From: Bacteroidetes bacterium HGW-Bacteroidetes-4 | GTDB lineage: Bacteria; Bacteroidota; Bacteroidia; Bacteroidales; SZUA-534 | Direction: 5' to 3' | Assembly: GCA_002840905.1 (NCBI GenBank) | Contig: PHDD01000005.1 | Coordinates: forward strand, 67,012 to 131,011 | Length of the DNA stretch: 64,000 nucleotides | Shown: positions 1-9,900 of the stretch, piece after piece | How positions within the stretch are numbered: position 1 is the stretch's first letter | Layout: every line of letters starts with the position of its first letter | Made by a program: the position numbers and the translations under genes | Notes under the pieces: model-generated | What the model was told of the DNA's origin: nothing | The model's input: only the letters and a program-made list of their open reading frames with translations | Databases searched by the model: none

Positions 1-193
1 AACCAAAGCCAGCTTATTTACCAATACCATTCCCCTGTTTACTGCATTGTTTGCTTACCTAAAGTTTGGAGAAACACTAACCGCATACAAATACCTTGGA
101 ATAATCGTTGTTTTGATAGGATTATACTTAGGGCAAACAAAACGAACATCATTGATCCAAAACAAAAAGAAAAAAAACATGACATTCAAATAA
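1..193 (+). CDS. EamA/DMT family transporter, C-terminal end (partial)
   Basis: The window opens inside this gene; the reading frame starts at base 2 and stops with TAA at 191-193, leaving about 63 codons. The visible part has two hydrophobic stretches separated by the short motif KFGETLTAYKYLG, followed by a lysine-rich cytoplasmic tail. This is the usual end of an EamA (drug/metabolite transporter superfamily) inner-membrane protein: the penultimate helix, the GE-x-L motif and the last helix. The substrate cannot be told. A second, complete EamA protein lies at 15152-16069 on the other strand. The family call rests on a short fragment. Confidence 0.7.
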   Translation, partial: TKASLFTNTIPLFTALFAYLKFGETLTAYKYLGIIVVLIGLYLGQTKRTSLIQNKKKKNMTFK

Positions 194-316
194 ATTCATT
201 GCCGTTACTTAACATGAATATTTTTTATTGTGCTGGAACTTACTTAATTTAGTTCTATATTTACGGAAAGCAAGCATCAAAATATTTCATCGATAAAGTT
301 AATCGATTTCCATAAT

Positions 317-3300
317 ATGGAAGAGTCGTCAAAACAGCTGAACAAGGTTGAGCAGGAACTCGCAGGAGCATTAAAAACCATCGATACTCTAACGGATTCG
401 AACCAAAAATATGCACTTTTACTAAATCACGTCAACGATTTTATTTGGGTAATGAACAAGCATTTTGACATTACCTGGGTTAGCCCTTCGGCAAATCGCA
501 TTTTAGGCTTTACCGACAAAATGCTGTTAAAAAAATCGCTTTCCTCATTTTGTCCGCCAACCACTCTCGATTTAATTCAAAAAGCCATTCATACGCGTAT
601 GGCCGACAAAAACAATAAAACAGAAAAAAGATGGGAATTTGAGGTTTTCAATAGCACGGGAGCTACGGTTATTCTTGAAACAATTACAACACCTTACTTT
701 ACAGGTGAAGGTCATTTTGATGGTATAGTGGGAGTTTCGCGGAACATTACCGAACGCAAAAACTTTGAACGACAACTTAGTGAACACGAAGCCAGCTTAA
801 ACGCTCAAATCAATAACACATCAGACGTTATTTGGTCGATAGACACCAATTACCGAATTAAAACCATGAACGACAACTTTAAGCAACAATTTAAAATTGC
901 TTATGGGATTGACTTAAAAATTGGTTCTGAAATCATCAAATGTGTTCCCGTAACCCTCCGTCCCATGTGGAAAGAACGTTACGACAGGGCACTTAAAGGA
1001 GAGCGCTTTACTATAACCGATCATTTTAATTTTGAAAATGTAGCACAATATGTTGAAATCCGTTTTAACCCCATTCGGGTTGGCGATGAAATGGTTGGAG
1101 TGGCTATTTTTTCGAGAGATGTAACCCAGCAAACCCTGGCTGAAATCCAGCTAAGCGAAAACGAAGCAAACCAAAGGGCCCTGCTTGAAAACACCGACGC
1201 CCGCATTTGGTCGGTCGATTCTGATCTGAATATTATTTTGGCAAACAAAAACTTTGTCGACGATTTTAAACGGGCTTTTGATGTGAACCTGGCGAAAGGA
1301 GTATATGCCCTAAAAAATGTGTCAGACCCCCAGAATAAAATATGGGAAGACCGTTATCGACGAGCCCTGAACGGTGAAAAATTTTCACTGGTCGATGAAT
1401 TTAATTACAAAGGAGTTCCCCGTTTTACCAAAACTCATTTCAACCCAATAATAAGAGACAGCAAAATTACCGGAGTAAGTTGCTTATCGCAAGACATTAC
1501 GCAACAAATTATCAGCGAAAAAAACACGCATGAAAGTGAAGAGCGTTTTAAATTTTTAAGCAAGGCCTCCATTGAATTATTGCAATTAAAAACGGAAGAA
1601 CAAATTCTTAATTATGTAACTCAAAAACTACAAACCAAACTTGAAAATAGTATTGTATTGGCTCTTAAATTAAACGACGTGGCCAACACAATAAACATAG
1701 TAAGCATAAGCGGAATTTCAGAAGAAAATAAAAAAAACATACAATCGATTCTGGGTTTTGAATTGACCGAAACTTTACTAGAGCTACCAACAAAAACGGT
1801 TGAATTGCTTCGGAACGGAAAGTTCACCTACTTTAAAAACGGTTTGTCTGATTTTAAACCCAACAATATAAAAAATGAAGCAATTGAAGCGCTGCAAAAG
1901 AAATTCCAGATTAGTAATGTTTACACCGTTGGATTAAAACAGAACAATAATTTGTTTTTAGCACTTCAGATTATCGGGACAAAGGGAACCCTCATTGATG
2001 ATTCCAGTTTTATTGAATCGTACGCCAATTTAATCAACCTTGTGCTACAACAAAAACAGCTGGTACAATCGCTTTACTTTAGCCAGGAAAAATTTCAGAA
2101 CATATTTCAGCATTCAAACGCTGCCATAAGCATTCAAACCAATAACCGTTTTCTATTGATGAACAGAGCCTGGGTAGAAATTACAGGATATAGCATAGAA
2201 GAAGGCTTAAGCATTAATCCGGAAAACCTGCTACATCCAAATTTTAAAAATACCATCCTCGATTTTTCGATGAAACAGATAAAAGGAGAATTACCTATAT
2301 CGAACTATCAGGTTTGCATAATCTGTAAAAACAAGCAGGAAAAATGGCTTGACATTTCCACATCACTCATGAACTTTGAGGGACAAAAAGCAATTCTGGT
2401 AATTGGTAGCGATATTACAGACCGGAAAAATAAAGAATTAAGATTAAACCAGCTTTCGGCCGGTATTACTAATACGCCAATGAGTATTGTAATTACCAAT
2501 AATAAAGGCATTATTGAATATGTAAATCCCTATTTTTGCCAGGTAACCGGATATTCAGAAACCGAGGCACTTGGAAAAAATCCGCGTATATTAAAATCGG
2601 GAAATACGCCAAAAGAAACCTTTTCAGAACTTTGGAATACCATTTTAACCGGGAAAGTTTGGATGGGGGAATTACAGAACAGAAAAAAAGACGGTACCCA
2701 ATATTGTGAAAAAGTGCGTATTGCTCCCATATTCTCCGACGATGGAACAATTACCCATTTTATATCGATAAAAGAAGATATTACCAAACAAAAACAAAAC
2801 CTGAATAAAATTGAAGATTCAGAAAGAAAACTCATTAAACTAAATGCACAAAAAGACAAATTCTTTTCGATAATTGCGCACGACCTTCGCTCCCCGTTTT
2901 CAGGATTAGTTGGTTTGGCCGATATGCTTCATCACGATTTTAAAAAACTCGATCAAAATACCCTTGAAAACTACCTGGGTTTACTTTCAAACTCGAGCCA
3001 CCAGGTATTAAAACTGGTCGAAAACCTGCTTGCCTGGGCTCGCACCCAAACCGGGCGCATTGAATTTAAACCGCAACCCTTAAATGTTAAAAACTACATT
3101 ACCGATGTTTTTGAGGTACAGTCGCTGGCAGCCAAAAACAAACAAATAAACCTTATCGACAAAAGCCCTGAAGACATATTTGTTAAAGCTGATGCCAACA
3201 TGCTTTTAACTATTTTGCGAAATTTAATTTCGAATGCCATAAAATATACCCATAAATCCGGTATTGTTTCAATAGAAACAAGCATTAAACTTTATAACAA

Positions 3301-3538
3301 AACTCCTTTTGCTGTAATTAGCATAAGCGACACCGGTGTTGGAATACCCCTTGAAAAACAAGACAAGCTATTTAAAATTGAAGAAAACTACACGACCATT
3401 GGTACCGAAAAAGAAAAAGGAAATGGTTTGGGATTAATTCTTTGCAAAGAATTTGTTGAAATGCACGGAGGCAAAATTTGGTGCTCAAGCATTGAGGGAA
3501 GCGGCAGCTCATTCTTTTTTTCGCTACCGCTACCATAA
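317..3538 (+). CDS. Multi-PAS sensor histidine kinase (soluble, orphan)
   Basis: This 1073-residue protein has no signal peptide or membrane segment, so it should sense a cytoplasmic cue. In order: a short coiled start (1-30); PAS domains at about 31-150, 155-272 and 280-395; a GAF-like region (about 405-560); two more PAS domains (about 570-690 and 700-815); a HisKA dimerization/phosphoacceptor domain with His855 in FFSIIAHDLRSPF; and a HATPase_c domain with an N box (NLISNAIKYTH), a G1 box (DTGVGIP) and a G2 box (GNGLGL). Several PAS units end in the PAC-like ITERK/ITDRKN pattern. PAS2 and PAS3 resemble each other closely and may be an internal duplication. No receiver domain is fused and no response regulator is adjacent, so the partner and signal are unknown. 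Confidence 0.92.
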   Translation: MEESSKQLNKVEQELAGALKTIDTLTDSNQKYALLLNHVNDFIWVMNKHFDITWVSPSANRILGFTDKMLLKKSLSSFCPPTTLDLIQKAIHTRMADKNNKTEKRWEFEVFNSTGATVILETITTPYFTGEGHFDGIVGVSRNITERKNFERQLSEHEASLNAQINNTSDVIWSIDTNYRIKTMNDNFKQQFKIAYGIDLKIGSEIIKCVPVTLRPMWKERYDRALKGERFTITDHFNFENVAQYVEIRFNPIRVGDEMVGVAIFSRDVTQQTLAEIQLSENEANQRALLENTDARIWSVDSDLNIILANKNFVDDFKRAFDVNLAKGVYALKNVSDPQNKIWEDRYRRALNGEKFSLVDEFNYKGVPRFTKTHFNPIIRDSKITGVSCLSQDITQQIISEKNTHESEERFKFLSKASIELLQLKTEEQILNYVTQKLQTKLENSIVLALKLNDVANTINIVSISGISEENKKNIQSILGFELTETLLELPTKTVELLRNGKFTYFKNGLSDFKPNNIKNEAIEALQKKFQISNVYTVGLKQNNNLFLALQIIGTKGTLIDDSSFIESYANLINLVLQQKQLVQSLYFSQEKFQNIFQHSNAAISIQTNNRFLLMNRAWVEITGYSIEEGLSINPENLLHPNFKNTILDFSMKQIKGELPISNYQVCIICKNKQEKWLDISTSLMNFEGQKAILVIGSDITDRKNKELRLNQLSAGITNTPMSIVITNNKGIIEYVNPYFCQVTGYSETEALGKNPRILKSGNTPKETFSELWNTILTGKVWMGELQNRKKDGTQYCEKVRIAPIFSDDGTITHFISIKEDITKQKQNLNKIEDSERKLIKLNAQKDKFFSIIAHDLRSPFSGLVGLADMLHHDFKKLDQNTLENYLGLLSNSSHQVLKLVENLLAWARTQTGRIEFKPQPLNVKNYITDVFEVQSLAAKNKQINLIDKSPEDIFVKADANMLLTILRNLISNAIKYTHKSGIVSIETSIKLYNKTPFAVISISDTGVGIPLEKQDKLFKIEENYTTIGTEKEKGNGLGLILCKEFVEMHGGKIWCSSIEGSGSSFFFSLPLP

Positions 3539-3715
3539 GGCTAAAAAAATTAACAGCGGTATTTTAAAATCAAAACACAGCGTAGACTTGATATAAATAA
3601 GCACAAAAAATTATGCTTCGCTTAAGGCCGGCTTCTTACCATATAATATTTTATTATCTTTACCCGTTGTTTTTCAGCAAACAAACCATCTATAAGAATT
3701 AAATATTTCGAAAGA

Positions 3716-4864
3716 ATGCACGATAATTATACCAGAGGTTGCCCTTTAAAATATATTGATCCGGAAATAACGTCGAACCTAAAAATTGCCTATTCAGGAA
3801 AGCTCAACATCTTTAATTGGCTAAACGAAATTCCCAAAGGAATTAAAAAAGAAGAACTGTACGAAGTCCGCTTTAAAAACACACGAAAAGGTTATTTCTA
3901 TAATTCGAGCGATTTGCGATTAAACACCGGCGACATTGTTGCCGTTGAAGCATCGCCGGGGCACGACATTGGAATCATCTCCCTTAAAGGCCCCCTGGTA
4001 TTGTACCAACTGAAAAAATTGCGTATTTCTCCCGACGAAGCCTTTAAGGTTATTTACCGTAAAGCAAAACCCAACGACATTGAAAAATGGAAAGAAGCCA
4101 TTGAAATGGAAGAGGAAACCATGATTGCTTCGCGCCAAATAAGCAGCGATTTAAAACTGGAGATGAAAATTGGCGATGTGGAATATCAAGGCGACAAAAC
4201 CAAAGCCATTTTCTATTATATTGCCGACGAACGGGTCGATTTCAGGCAACTGATTAAAGTACTTGCCGACCGCTTTAAAATTCGGGTTGAGATGCGCCAG
4301 ATTGGAGCCCGGCAGGAAGCAGGCCGCATAGGTGGAATTGGTTCCTGCGGACGTGAGCTTTGCTGTTCGACCTGGATTAGCAATTTTATCTCGGTTACCA
4401 CCAACGCTGCCCGCTATCAGGAACTGTCGTTAAACCCGCAAAAACTGGCTGGCCAGTGCGGAAAACTCAAATGCTGCCTGAATTACGAAATTGATTCATA
4501 CATGGACGAGCGTAAAAATTTTCCTCCAACTGAGGTAACACTAAATACCAATTTAGGCCGGGCAAACTATGTTAAAACCGATGTATTTCGCCATATTATG
4601 TGGTACGCGCTCGAAGGAGGTAATGGAATAATTCCATTAGCCGTAGAAAAAATTCATGACATTATTGAACAAAATAAAAACGGAAAAACCGCTGAGGTAA
4701 CTATTATTAAAACCCAGGCACCGGCCGATCCAACCAGTCTCGATTTTTCGAATGTAGTGGGACAGGAAAGCCTTACCCGTTTTGATAAAGGTAAAGTGAA
4801 AAATAAAAAATCGAACCGTCGCAAAAAACCCTTTAAACGTCGCGATAATCCGACAAACACATAA
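3716..4864 (+). CDS. PSP1/RicT (YaaT)-like protein
   Basis: This 382-residue cytoplasmic protein has the PSP1 C-terminal domain, with the core signature running from residue ~165 to ~260. Six cysteines fall in two clusters: Cys211, Cys216 and Cys217 (SCGRELCC) and Cys248, Cys253 and Cys254 (QCGKLKCC). In Bacillus the RicT/YaaT relative joins RicA and RicF in a complex that carries iron-sulfur clusters and affects RNA maturation and phosphorelay signalling; whether that holds in Bacteroidota is not established. The last ~35 residues are very lysine/arginine rich (KVKNKKSNRRKKPFKRR), suggesting nucleic-acid contact. It lies 15 bp upstream of gldH and probably shares its transcript. Confidence 0.82.
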   Translation: MHDNYTRGCPLKYIDPEITSNLKIAYSGKLNIFNWLNEIPKGIKKEELYEVRFKNTRKGYFYNSSDLRLNTGDIVAVEASPGHDIGIISLKGPLVLYQLKKLRISPDEAFKVIYRKAKPNDIEKWKEAIEMEEETMIASRQISSDLKLEMKIGDVEYQGDKTKAIFYYIADERVDFRQLIKVLADRFKIRVEMRQIGARQEAGRIGGIGSCGRELCCSTWISNFISVTTNAARYQELSLNPQKLAGQCGKLKCCLNYEIDSYMDERKNFPPTEVTLNTNLGRANYVKTDVFRHIMWYALEGGNGIIPLAVEKIHDIIEQNKNGKTAEVTIIKTQAPADPTSLDFSNVVGQESLTRFDKGKVKNKKSNRRKKPFKRRDNPTNT

Positions 4865-4879
4865 ATTATTTATATCAAA

Positions 4880-5365
4880 ATGAATGAATCGGCACCAATG
4901 AAAATTCTTAATATAATTGCTTTTATAATTATGGTCGCATTGGCATTTGCCTGCGACAGCAACAGGCTGTATGAGCAAAATGTTGATTTTACCAACGAAA
5001 CCTGGCACAAAGACAGTGTTTTACAGTTCGATGTGGAGATTGTTGATTCAACAGCCGTTTACAATGTGTACATAAACAACCGCATTAGCGGGCAGTACAA
5101 ATACAGCAATATGTTCTTTTTTATTACCACCAACTTACCATACAATAACACCCTCCGCGATACGCTGGAATGTATTCTGGCCGAACCTAACGGAAAATGG
5201 CTGGGAAAAGGATTCGGAAATATATGGTCGAACAAAATACCCTATCGTAAAAACATAAAATTTCCCTACTCGGGGAAATACACCTTTTATTTGGAACAGG
5301 CCATGCGCGACAATGAACTTAAACACGTAGCAAGCGCCGGAATACGTATTGAAAGAGCAAAATAA
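4880..5365 (+). CDS. gldH: Gliding motility lipoprotein GldH
   Basis: This small outer-membrane lipoprotein precursor belongs to the GldH family, needed for gliding in Flavobacterium johnsoniae and found in many Bacteroidota with the SprA-type secretion system. A hydrophobic segment ends in the lipobox LAFAC (Cys25 from the first Met). The mature part contains the family-typical run of Tyr/Phe-rich strands (YKYSNMFFFITT, GKYTFYLEQAMRDNEL). The ATG at 4898 gives a more standard signal peptide (MKILNIIAF) than the ATG at 4880 and may be the true start. sprA lies about 9 kb away, so at least two gliding/T9SS-associated genes share this window. The exact function of GldH is not known. Confidence 0.85.
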   Translation: MNESAPMKILNIIAFIIMVALAFACDSNRLYEQNVDFTNETWHKDSVLQFDVEIVDSTAVYNVYINNRISGQYKYSNMFFFITTNLPYNNTLRDTLECILAEPNGKWLGKGFGNIWSNKIPYRKNIKFPYSGKYTFYLEQAMRDNELKHVASAGIRIERAK

Positions 5366-5377
5366 CAACTACAAATT

Positions 5378-6088
5378 GTGGGAAAAGGAAAACTGAAAAA
5401 ATTTCAGGACAATGCACGTTTTGAGCATGTAATTGAGCCTGAAGTAAAAGGTCATGTAGCCAATGATCATCCTTTAAAAGGAAACTGGAATACTGTTTTT
5501 TTTAAAAACAAGCAACCTTTAGTACTTGAGTTGGGGTGCGGAAAAGGAGAATACTCGGTAGGCCTGGCACGAATGTTTCCTGAAAAAAACTTTATCGGAG
5601 TCGATATAAAAGGAGCGCGCATCTGGAAAGGAGCAAAAACAAGTTTTGAAGAAGGACTAAAAAATGTGGCTTTTCTTCGAACCCGAATTGAAGTTATCAA
5701 TTCGTTTTTTGCTCCCAACGAGGTCGATGAAATCTGGGTAACCTTCCCTGACCCACAAATGAAAAAAAGACGGGCCAAAAAGCGGCTGACGTCGTCGGGG
5801 TTTTTAACCCGATACCAAAAATTTATTAAAAATAACGCCCTGGTTCATTTAAAAACCGACAGTACTTTTTTGTATGAATATACCAACGAAGTAGTGCGGG
5901 TTAACCAGTTAAAAGTGATAAAAAACACCCCCAATTTATACAGCGAATCGTGGACCGATCAAATTCTGTCGATTCAAACGCATTACGAACAAATTCATAT
6001 CGACGAAGGCGATCGCATCAATTATATTGTGTTTGAATTACCACAGAACCAGGTTTTAATTGAACCGGAATTCGATGGCGAAGATTGA
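5378..6088 (+). CDS. trmB: tRNA (guanine-N7-)-methyltransferase TrmB
   Basis: This 236-residue SAM-dependent enzyme forms 7-methylguanosine at position 46 in the tRNA variable loop. The SAM-binding motif LELGCGKGEYS lies near residues 48-58 with the acidic follow-up GVDIKG, and the family signature WVTFPDPQMKKRRAKKRL is clear (the PDPW.KKRH.KRR block in other bacteria). The start is GTG at 5378, 12 bp after gldH; no in-frame ATG precedes the conserved N-terminal part. The end overlaps the next gene by 14 bp, which indicates translational coupling. Confidence 0.95.
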   Translation: MGKGKLKKFQDNARFEHVIEPEVKGHVANDHPLKGNWNTVFFKNKQPLVLELGCGKGEYSVGLARMFPEKNFIGVDIKGARIWKGAKTSFEEGLKNVAFLRTRIEVINSFFAPNEVDEIWVTFPDPQMKKRRAKKRLTSSGFLTRYQKFIKNNALVHLKTDSTFLYEYTNEVVRVNQLKVIKNTPNLYSESWTDQILSIQTHYEQIHIDEGDRINYIVFELPQNQVLIEPEFDGED

Positions 6089-6425
6089 AAATGATTTCTT
6101 TGAACGGGTTTATCAGGTAGTACGGCTAATTCCACCCGGACGGGTGACCTCCTATGGTGCCATAGCAAGGTTTCTGGGCTCGGCACAATCGTCGCGCATG
6201 GTAGGTTATGCCATGAACAGCTCGCATGCTCAGGCGGTTTATGTTCCGGCACATCGGGTGGTTAACCGAAAGGGAATGCTTACCGGAAAACATTTTTTTG
6301 GCGGCCCAAACACCATGCAGGAACTTTTAGCAAGCGAAGGAATTTCGATTTTAGACGACACCATTACCAATTTTCAGGAACTATTCTGGGACCCAAATAA
6401 AGAATTGATGAAAGGCTTTGAATAA
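6075..6425 (+). CDS. Alkyltransferase-like (ATL/MGMT family) DNA-binding protein
   Basis: This small protein (116 residues from the ATG at 6075) matches the DNA-binding half of O6-alkylguanine-DNA alkyltransferase: IPPGRVTSYGAIA, the SSRMVGYAMNSS helix with the arginine finger, then VPAHRVVN. In active MGMT the last motif is PCHRV, with Cys accepting the alkyl group; here Cys is replaced by Ala, so methyl transfer is not possible. Proteins of this type bind O6-alkylguanine and hand it to nucleotide excision repair. I chose ATG 6075 over an upstream in-frame TTG (6060) because MAKIENDFF fits the family start. It overlaps the trmB end by 14 bp and is followed by a strong terminator. Confidence 0.88.
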   Translation: MAKIENDFFERVYQVVRLIPPGRVTSYGAIARFLGSAQSSRMVGYAMNSSHAQAVYVPAHRVVNRKGMLTGKHFFGGPNTMQELLASEGISILDDTITNFQELFWDPNKELMKGFE

Positions 6426-6433
6426 CATAAAAA

Positions 6434-6467
6434 AAGCCGGGCAAACACCCGGCTTATTGTTTTTTTT
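6434..6467. terminator. Bidirectional intrinsic terminator
   Basis: Perfect 8-bp stem AAGCCGGG/CCCGGCTT (6434-6441 with 6448-6455) with a 6-nt loop, followed by a T-rich run on the plus side and preceded by seven A on the other. It can end transcripts from both converging genes, the ATL gene (+) and gcvH (-). Confidence 0.9.
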
Positions 6468-6477
6468 AATAGTATAA

Positions 6478-6855
6478 CTAACCTATCGTTTCTGTATAGG
6501 CTGCTGCCGATAACAAGTCAGCCAAATCGTCCTGATTTTCTATCTTAATTTTAATCATCCAACCATCACCGTAAGGATCGCTATTTACAATTTCCGGAGT
6601 TGATTCCAATTTTGGGTTTATTTCAAGCACTTCGCCAGCAACTGGCATGAATAAGTCAGAAACTGTTTTAACGGCCTCAATGGTTCCAAAAGTGTCGCCT
6701 TTAGCTAACGATTCACCTTCAGTTTCAATCTCAACAAAAACCACATCGCCCAATTGTTGTTGTGCGTACTCTGTTATACCTATAAAGGCTTCATCACCAT
6801 TAACTTTGATCCATTCGTGATCTTCAGTGTACTTTAAATTTTCGGGAACATTCAT
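6478..6855 (-). CDS. gcvH: Glycine cleavage system H protein
   Basis: This 125-residue lipoyl-carrier protein shuttles the aminomethyl group between the P, T and L proteins of the glycine cleavage complex. The lipoylated residue is Lys63 in TIEAVKTVSDL, flanked by the usual hydrophobic and acidic residues; full length matches the family. The P, T and L genes are not in this window. It sits directly downstream of sprA, an arrangement seen in many Bacteroidota. It has its own -7 box about 40 bp upstream of the ATG, within the ~120-bp gap after sprA, so it can be expressed independently. Confidence 0.97.
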   Translation of the reverse strand: MNVPENLKYTEDHEWIKVNGDEAFIGITEYAQQQLGDVVFVEIETEGESLAKGDTFGTIEAVKTVSDLFMPVAGEVLEINPKLESTPEIVNSDPYGDGWMIKIKIENQDDLADLLSAAAYTETIG

Positions 6856-6895
6856 ATCGATATTATTTTAGCTGTTTGGTTTTATTTAATAGTTA

Positions 6896-6903
6896 CAAAA
6901 TTA
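6896..6903 (-). promoter_or_regulatory. -7 box of gcvH promoter
   Basis: Reading the minus strand gives TAATTTTG, a perfect fit to the Bacteroidota -7 consensus TAnnTTTG, about 40 bp before the gcvH ATG. No clear -33 TTTG is visible at the usual distance. Confidence 0.45.
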
Positions 6904-6975
6904 ATGGTTTTTTGGAATAAACGAGGTAAAGCAACCAGAATACCCCTTATTTTTCAAATTGTTTTTAAGCATCAA

Positions 6976-9900
6976 CTACAAATTCGCCAGCGTAAACTGG
7001 AAACGGAATCCAAATTCGGTAACCACAGTCTTAAACGAACCAACCTTAGGATTGGTAAGCGTTCGGTCGTAATAAGCCTGAAAGTTCAGGTTGTCGCTCA
7101 GCCGGTAATCAGCCGATATTTTTGTAGTTACTACCTTTTGACCCTGTGTTGCCTGGGGATTATTCTGCGACAAATCGTGCGTAATGCTGATGTTATCGCG
7201 GATACTCACATCGGCTCGCAGGTTCAAATCGCTTACAATGGGTTTCTGATTTACAATTATTTTTAGTTTATCGAAACGATAACCACTTCCGATGGTATAT
7301 TCCCAGGAATAAACCTCAACCATTTGGTTATTCACAAGACTCATGGTCAGATTCCGGGTTTTTTTGTATTCAAAGCGGGTCAAAATGTTGTTCTTCCAGG
7401 TAACATCGATACCGAACAAAGGAATAAACTGCTCGGTAGCTGCAAAACTCGAAATATCGTACTGCGATACAAACAAGGCCGAATCGGTTCCCCCAACAGC
7501 CCACGACATGCCAATGTCCGGATCATTAGCATCGTCAAAGTTGTAAGCCAGGTTTGTTTTAAAACCACCTACGGTAAAAGCTGCATTATACCCATGCGAC
7601 AAGGAAATATTTTTAAAATATTTGGCCAGGAAATCAATGTTTTTTAATCCATCGTATTTCACCCGCCACGAAGGACGGAAAAAGGCCCAGGAATAAAAAT
7701 TCAATTTAACATTTGATGCGCTCACATTGGTATAGGCCGCCAGAAATGCAGGCAAGGCCACATCGGGATTGGTACTGTTGAAACCCTGGGGGAAAATCGA
7801 ATCAGAATAAACCGGTGCATAGTCATAGCCCAGATTTTGCTCCATATTATTTTGTACCCTGGCGGCAGCTAAGCGATTAGCAACAGCATACAGATTCTTT
7901 TTGTATTGTAAAAAAGCCTCCGATTGTAAATTATCCAAATCGGGTTTTTTGGCAAAAGCCGAACCCAGCATCCAGATATTGGTATTGTACGAACCGCTTT
8001 GCATCCTGTCCTGACGCACCGGATCGCTCTCCCCTTGAGGTAAATAATATTCTGACATAATTTCGGTTTCGCTTCGCTGACCGGTAAAATCGATGCGCAA
8101 ATCGCGAACCGGCTGGTAAGTGGTTTTAAAGTTCCAGGCTATATTGTCGGTCATGGTATAAGGTGAAACCAAACGGGCATCGTTAATTATCCCGTCGTTT
8201 AAAGCTGTTTTCATGGCAAAGCCCTCATCCTGCCAGCCAAAAATAAAGGGCAATCCAGGATCCTTATAAAGCGCATCAAAACTATGCTCTTTGGTGTATC
8301 CATAAAGCGCTGTACCACGGGTTTGGGTAAACGTACCGGAAACCTGCTTAACGCCGGTTACTCCAAGAACAATATGCTCCAAACCTACAACAAACAGGTT
8401 ATCGTGTTTCTCTTTTTTTCCGGTAACTTCAATGGTTACATCTTCGGCATCGCGCTCCAGCGTGACCGACACCCGGTTTTCGCTTAGAATTTCAACATCG
8501 GCTTTAACCTCTTTTCCGCCGGCTACTTTGGCTTTAACCACAATATTATCCTGAGTTCCCAGGTTGTGGCTAATGCGTCGTGCGGTACCGCCCTTAAAAC
8601 GAACCCCTTCCTGAACATATTTAACGTTTTCAATGGTTGGTTTTTTACGTTGCTGCTTTGGGCGTTTGTATTTTTTATCAATCTTATCGATAAAACCCAC
8701 CTTGTTGTATAGCCGATCCATATTAAACTGCCCGTTAAGGGTTGTTTGCTGGGTGTTTTTTATGGTATTGCCCAAATCGCCTTCCTTAAGCGTTGCTCCA
8801 ACTTTCCAATCGTAAGTAGCTGCATAGCGTGCGTTGGCCGAAACAAAATCGAGAAGCGGTATTTTATTTATGGGTAAAGTGTAGGTAGCATCAAACTTTT
8901 GATTGTAAGTATTGGGTGCACCAAAACTTCGGATGGACTGCCAAACTTTCTTTTTGTATTCGTCGTAGGTTTCTTTTAAAATGAGACCGTCGGGTTCTTC
9001 AATAAGTGCGTTGGTGTTGGTGGTAAAGGTAAACTTCAATCCTCTTGAGAAATTGTATTTAATGTCGAACTGATTGTTCCAATAAAAGTTTTTATCGTAG
9101 GTAGGAATAAAAAACTGTTCGGGATTATTCAGGTTCCTCAATTGGGTTTCGCTGTATTTCCGGTTCATGGTCGATCGGAATGAAAGCTGCTGGGGGGCCA
9201 GATAAAAATTAAAATCGCCGATGAGTTTAAAGGTTGGTTTATTTAGCAGTTTCACCTTTTTAAAGGGCACGTAGTTTTTGGGCTGATTGTTATAAACATA
9301 ATTCAGCGCACCCATGTAAGTCTTTATGGTATTGTATTTAACCCCAACGTCGCGGTGAGCCAGCTCGCTGTATGCATAAGTTGCACTAAGATTTGAGGGA
9401 GAGTAAAAGCGCGTTTTGCCTTTTCCGGAACGGCCAATGCCCACATTGGTAAAATTCAAGCTTTTGCGTTCGGTTAAGTCCTGAACCTGTTTAACCAATT
9501 CTTCTTTTTCAGCTTTTGTTAAGCTCTCGTCCTTCAGGGTTGTTTCAAGTTTCACATCCTGGTCCAGTGGATTGTATTCGGGATTGATGGCAGTACGGGA
9601 ATAACCCAAAAACATAGGGATTCGCACATTGGCCTCTTTGGGGAAAAATTTACCCAGTTCAAGATTGGTAGCCACATCTATCTGATTGGTTTCTTCTTTG
9701 GCGCGTTCCTGCCCGCTTTGTTCAATGCTACCGAACCCGGGTTGGGTGGTGCTTCCGGCAACCGATAACGTTCCAAAATCGGCCAGACGGGCGCTTACTC
9801 TTCCCGTTGCAGCCCAACCGCCTTTTTCATCGAAATCGGTCAAACGCAATTCATTCACCCATACTTCAACCGATTTTTCACTCCGGTCGTCAACCAGGTT

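Noticed and set aside
228-263. Promoter for the sensor kinase (TTG 228, TATATTTA 256)
   Set aside because: The spacer is 25 bp and the -7 box has a mismatch; too weak to list.
6904-7266. Open frame opposite the sprA end
   Set aside because: It lies antisense to the strongly supported sprA gene, has no recognisable protein features and starts at the gcvH promoter; other plus-strand frames along sprA are the same kind of shadow.
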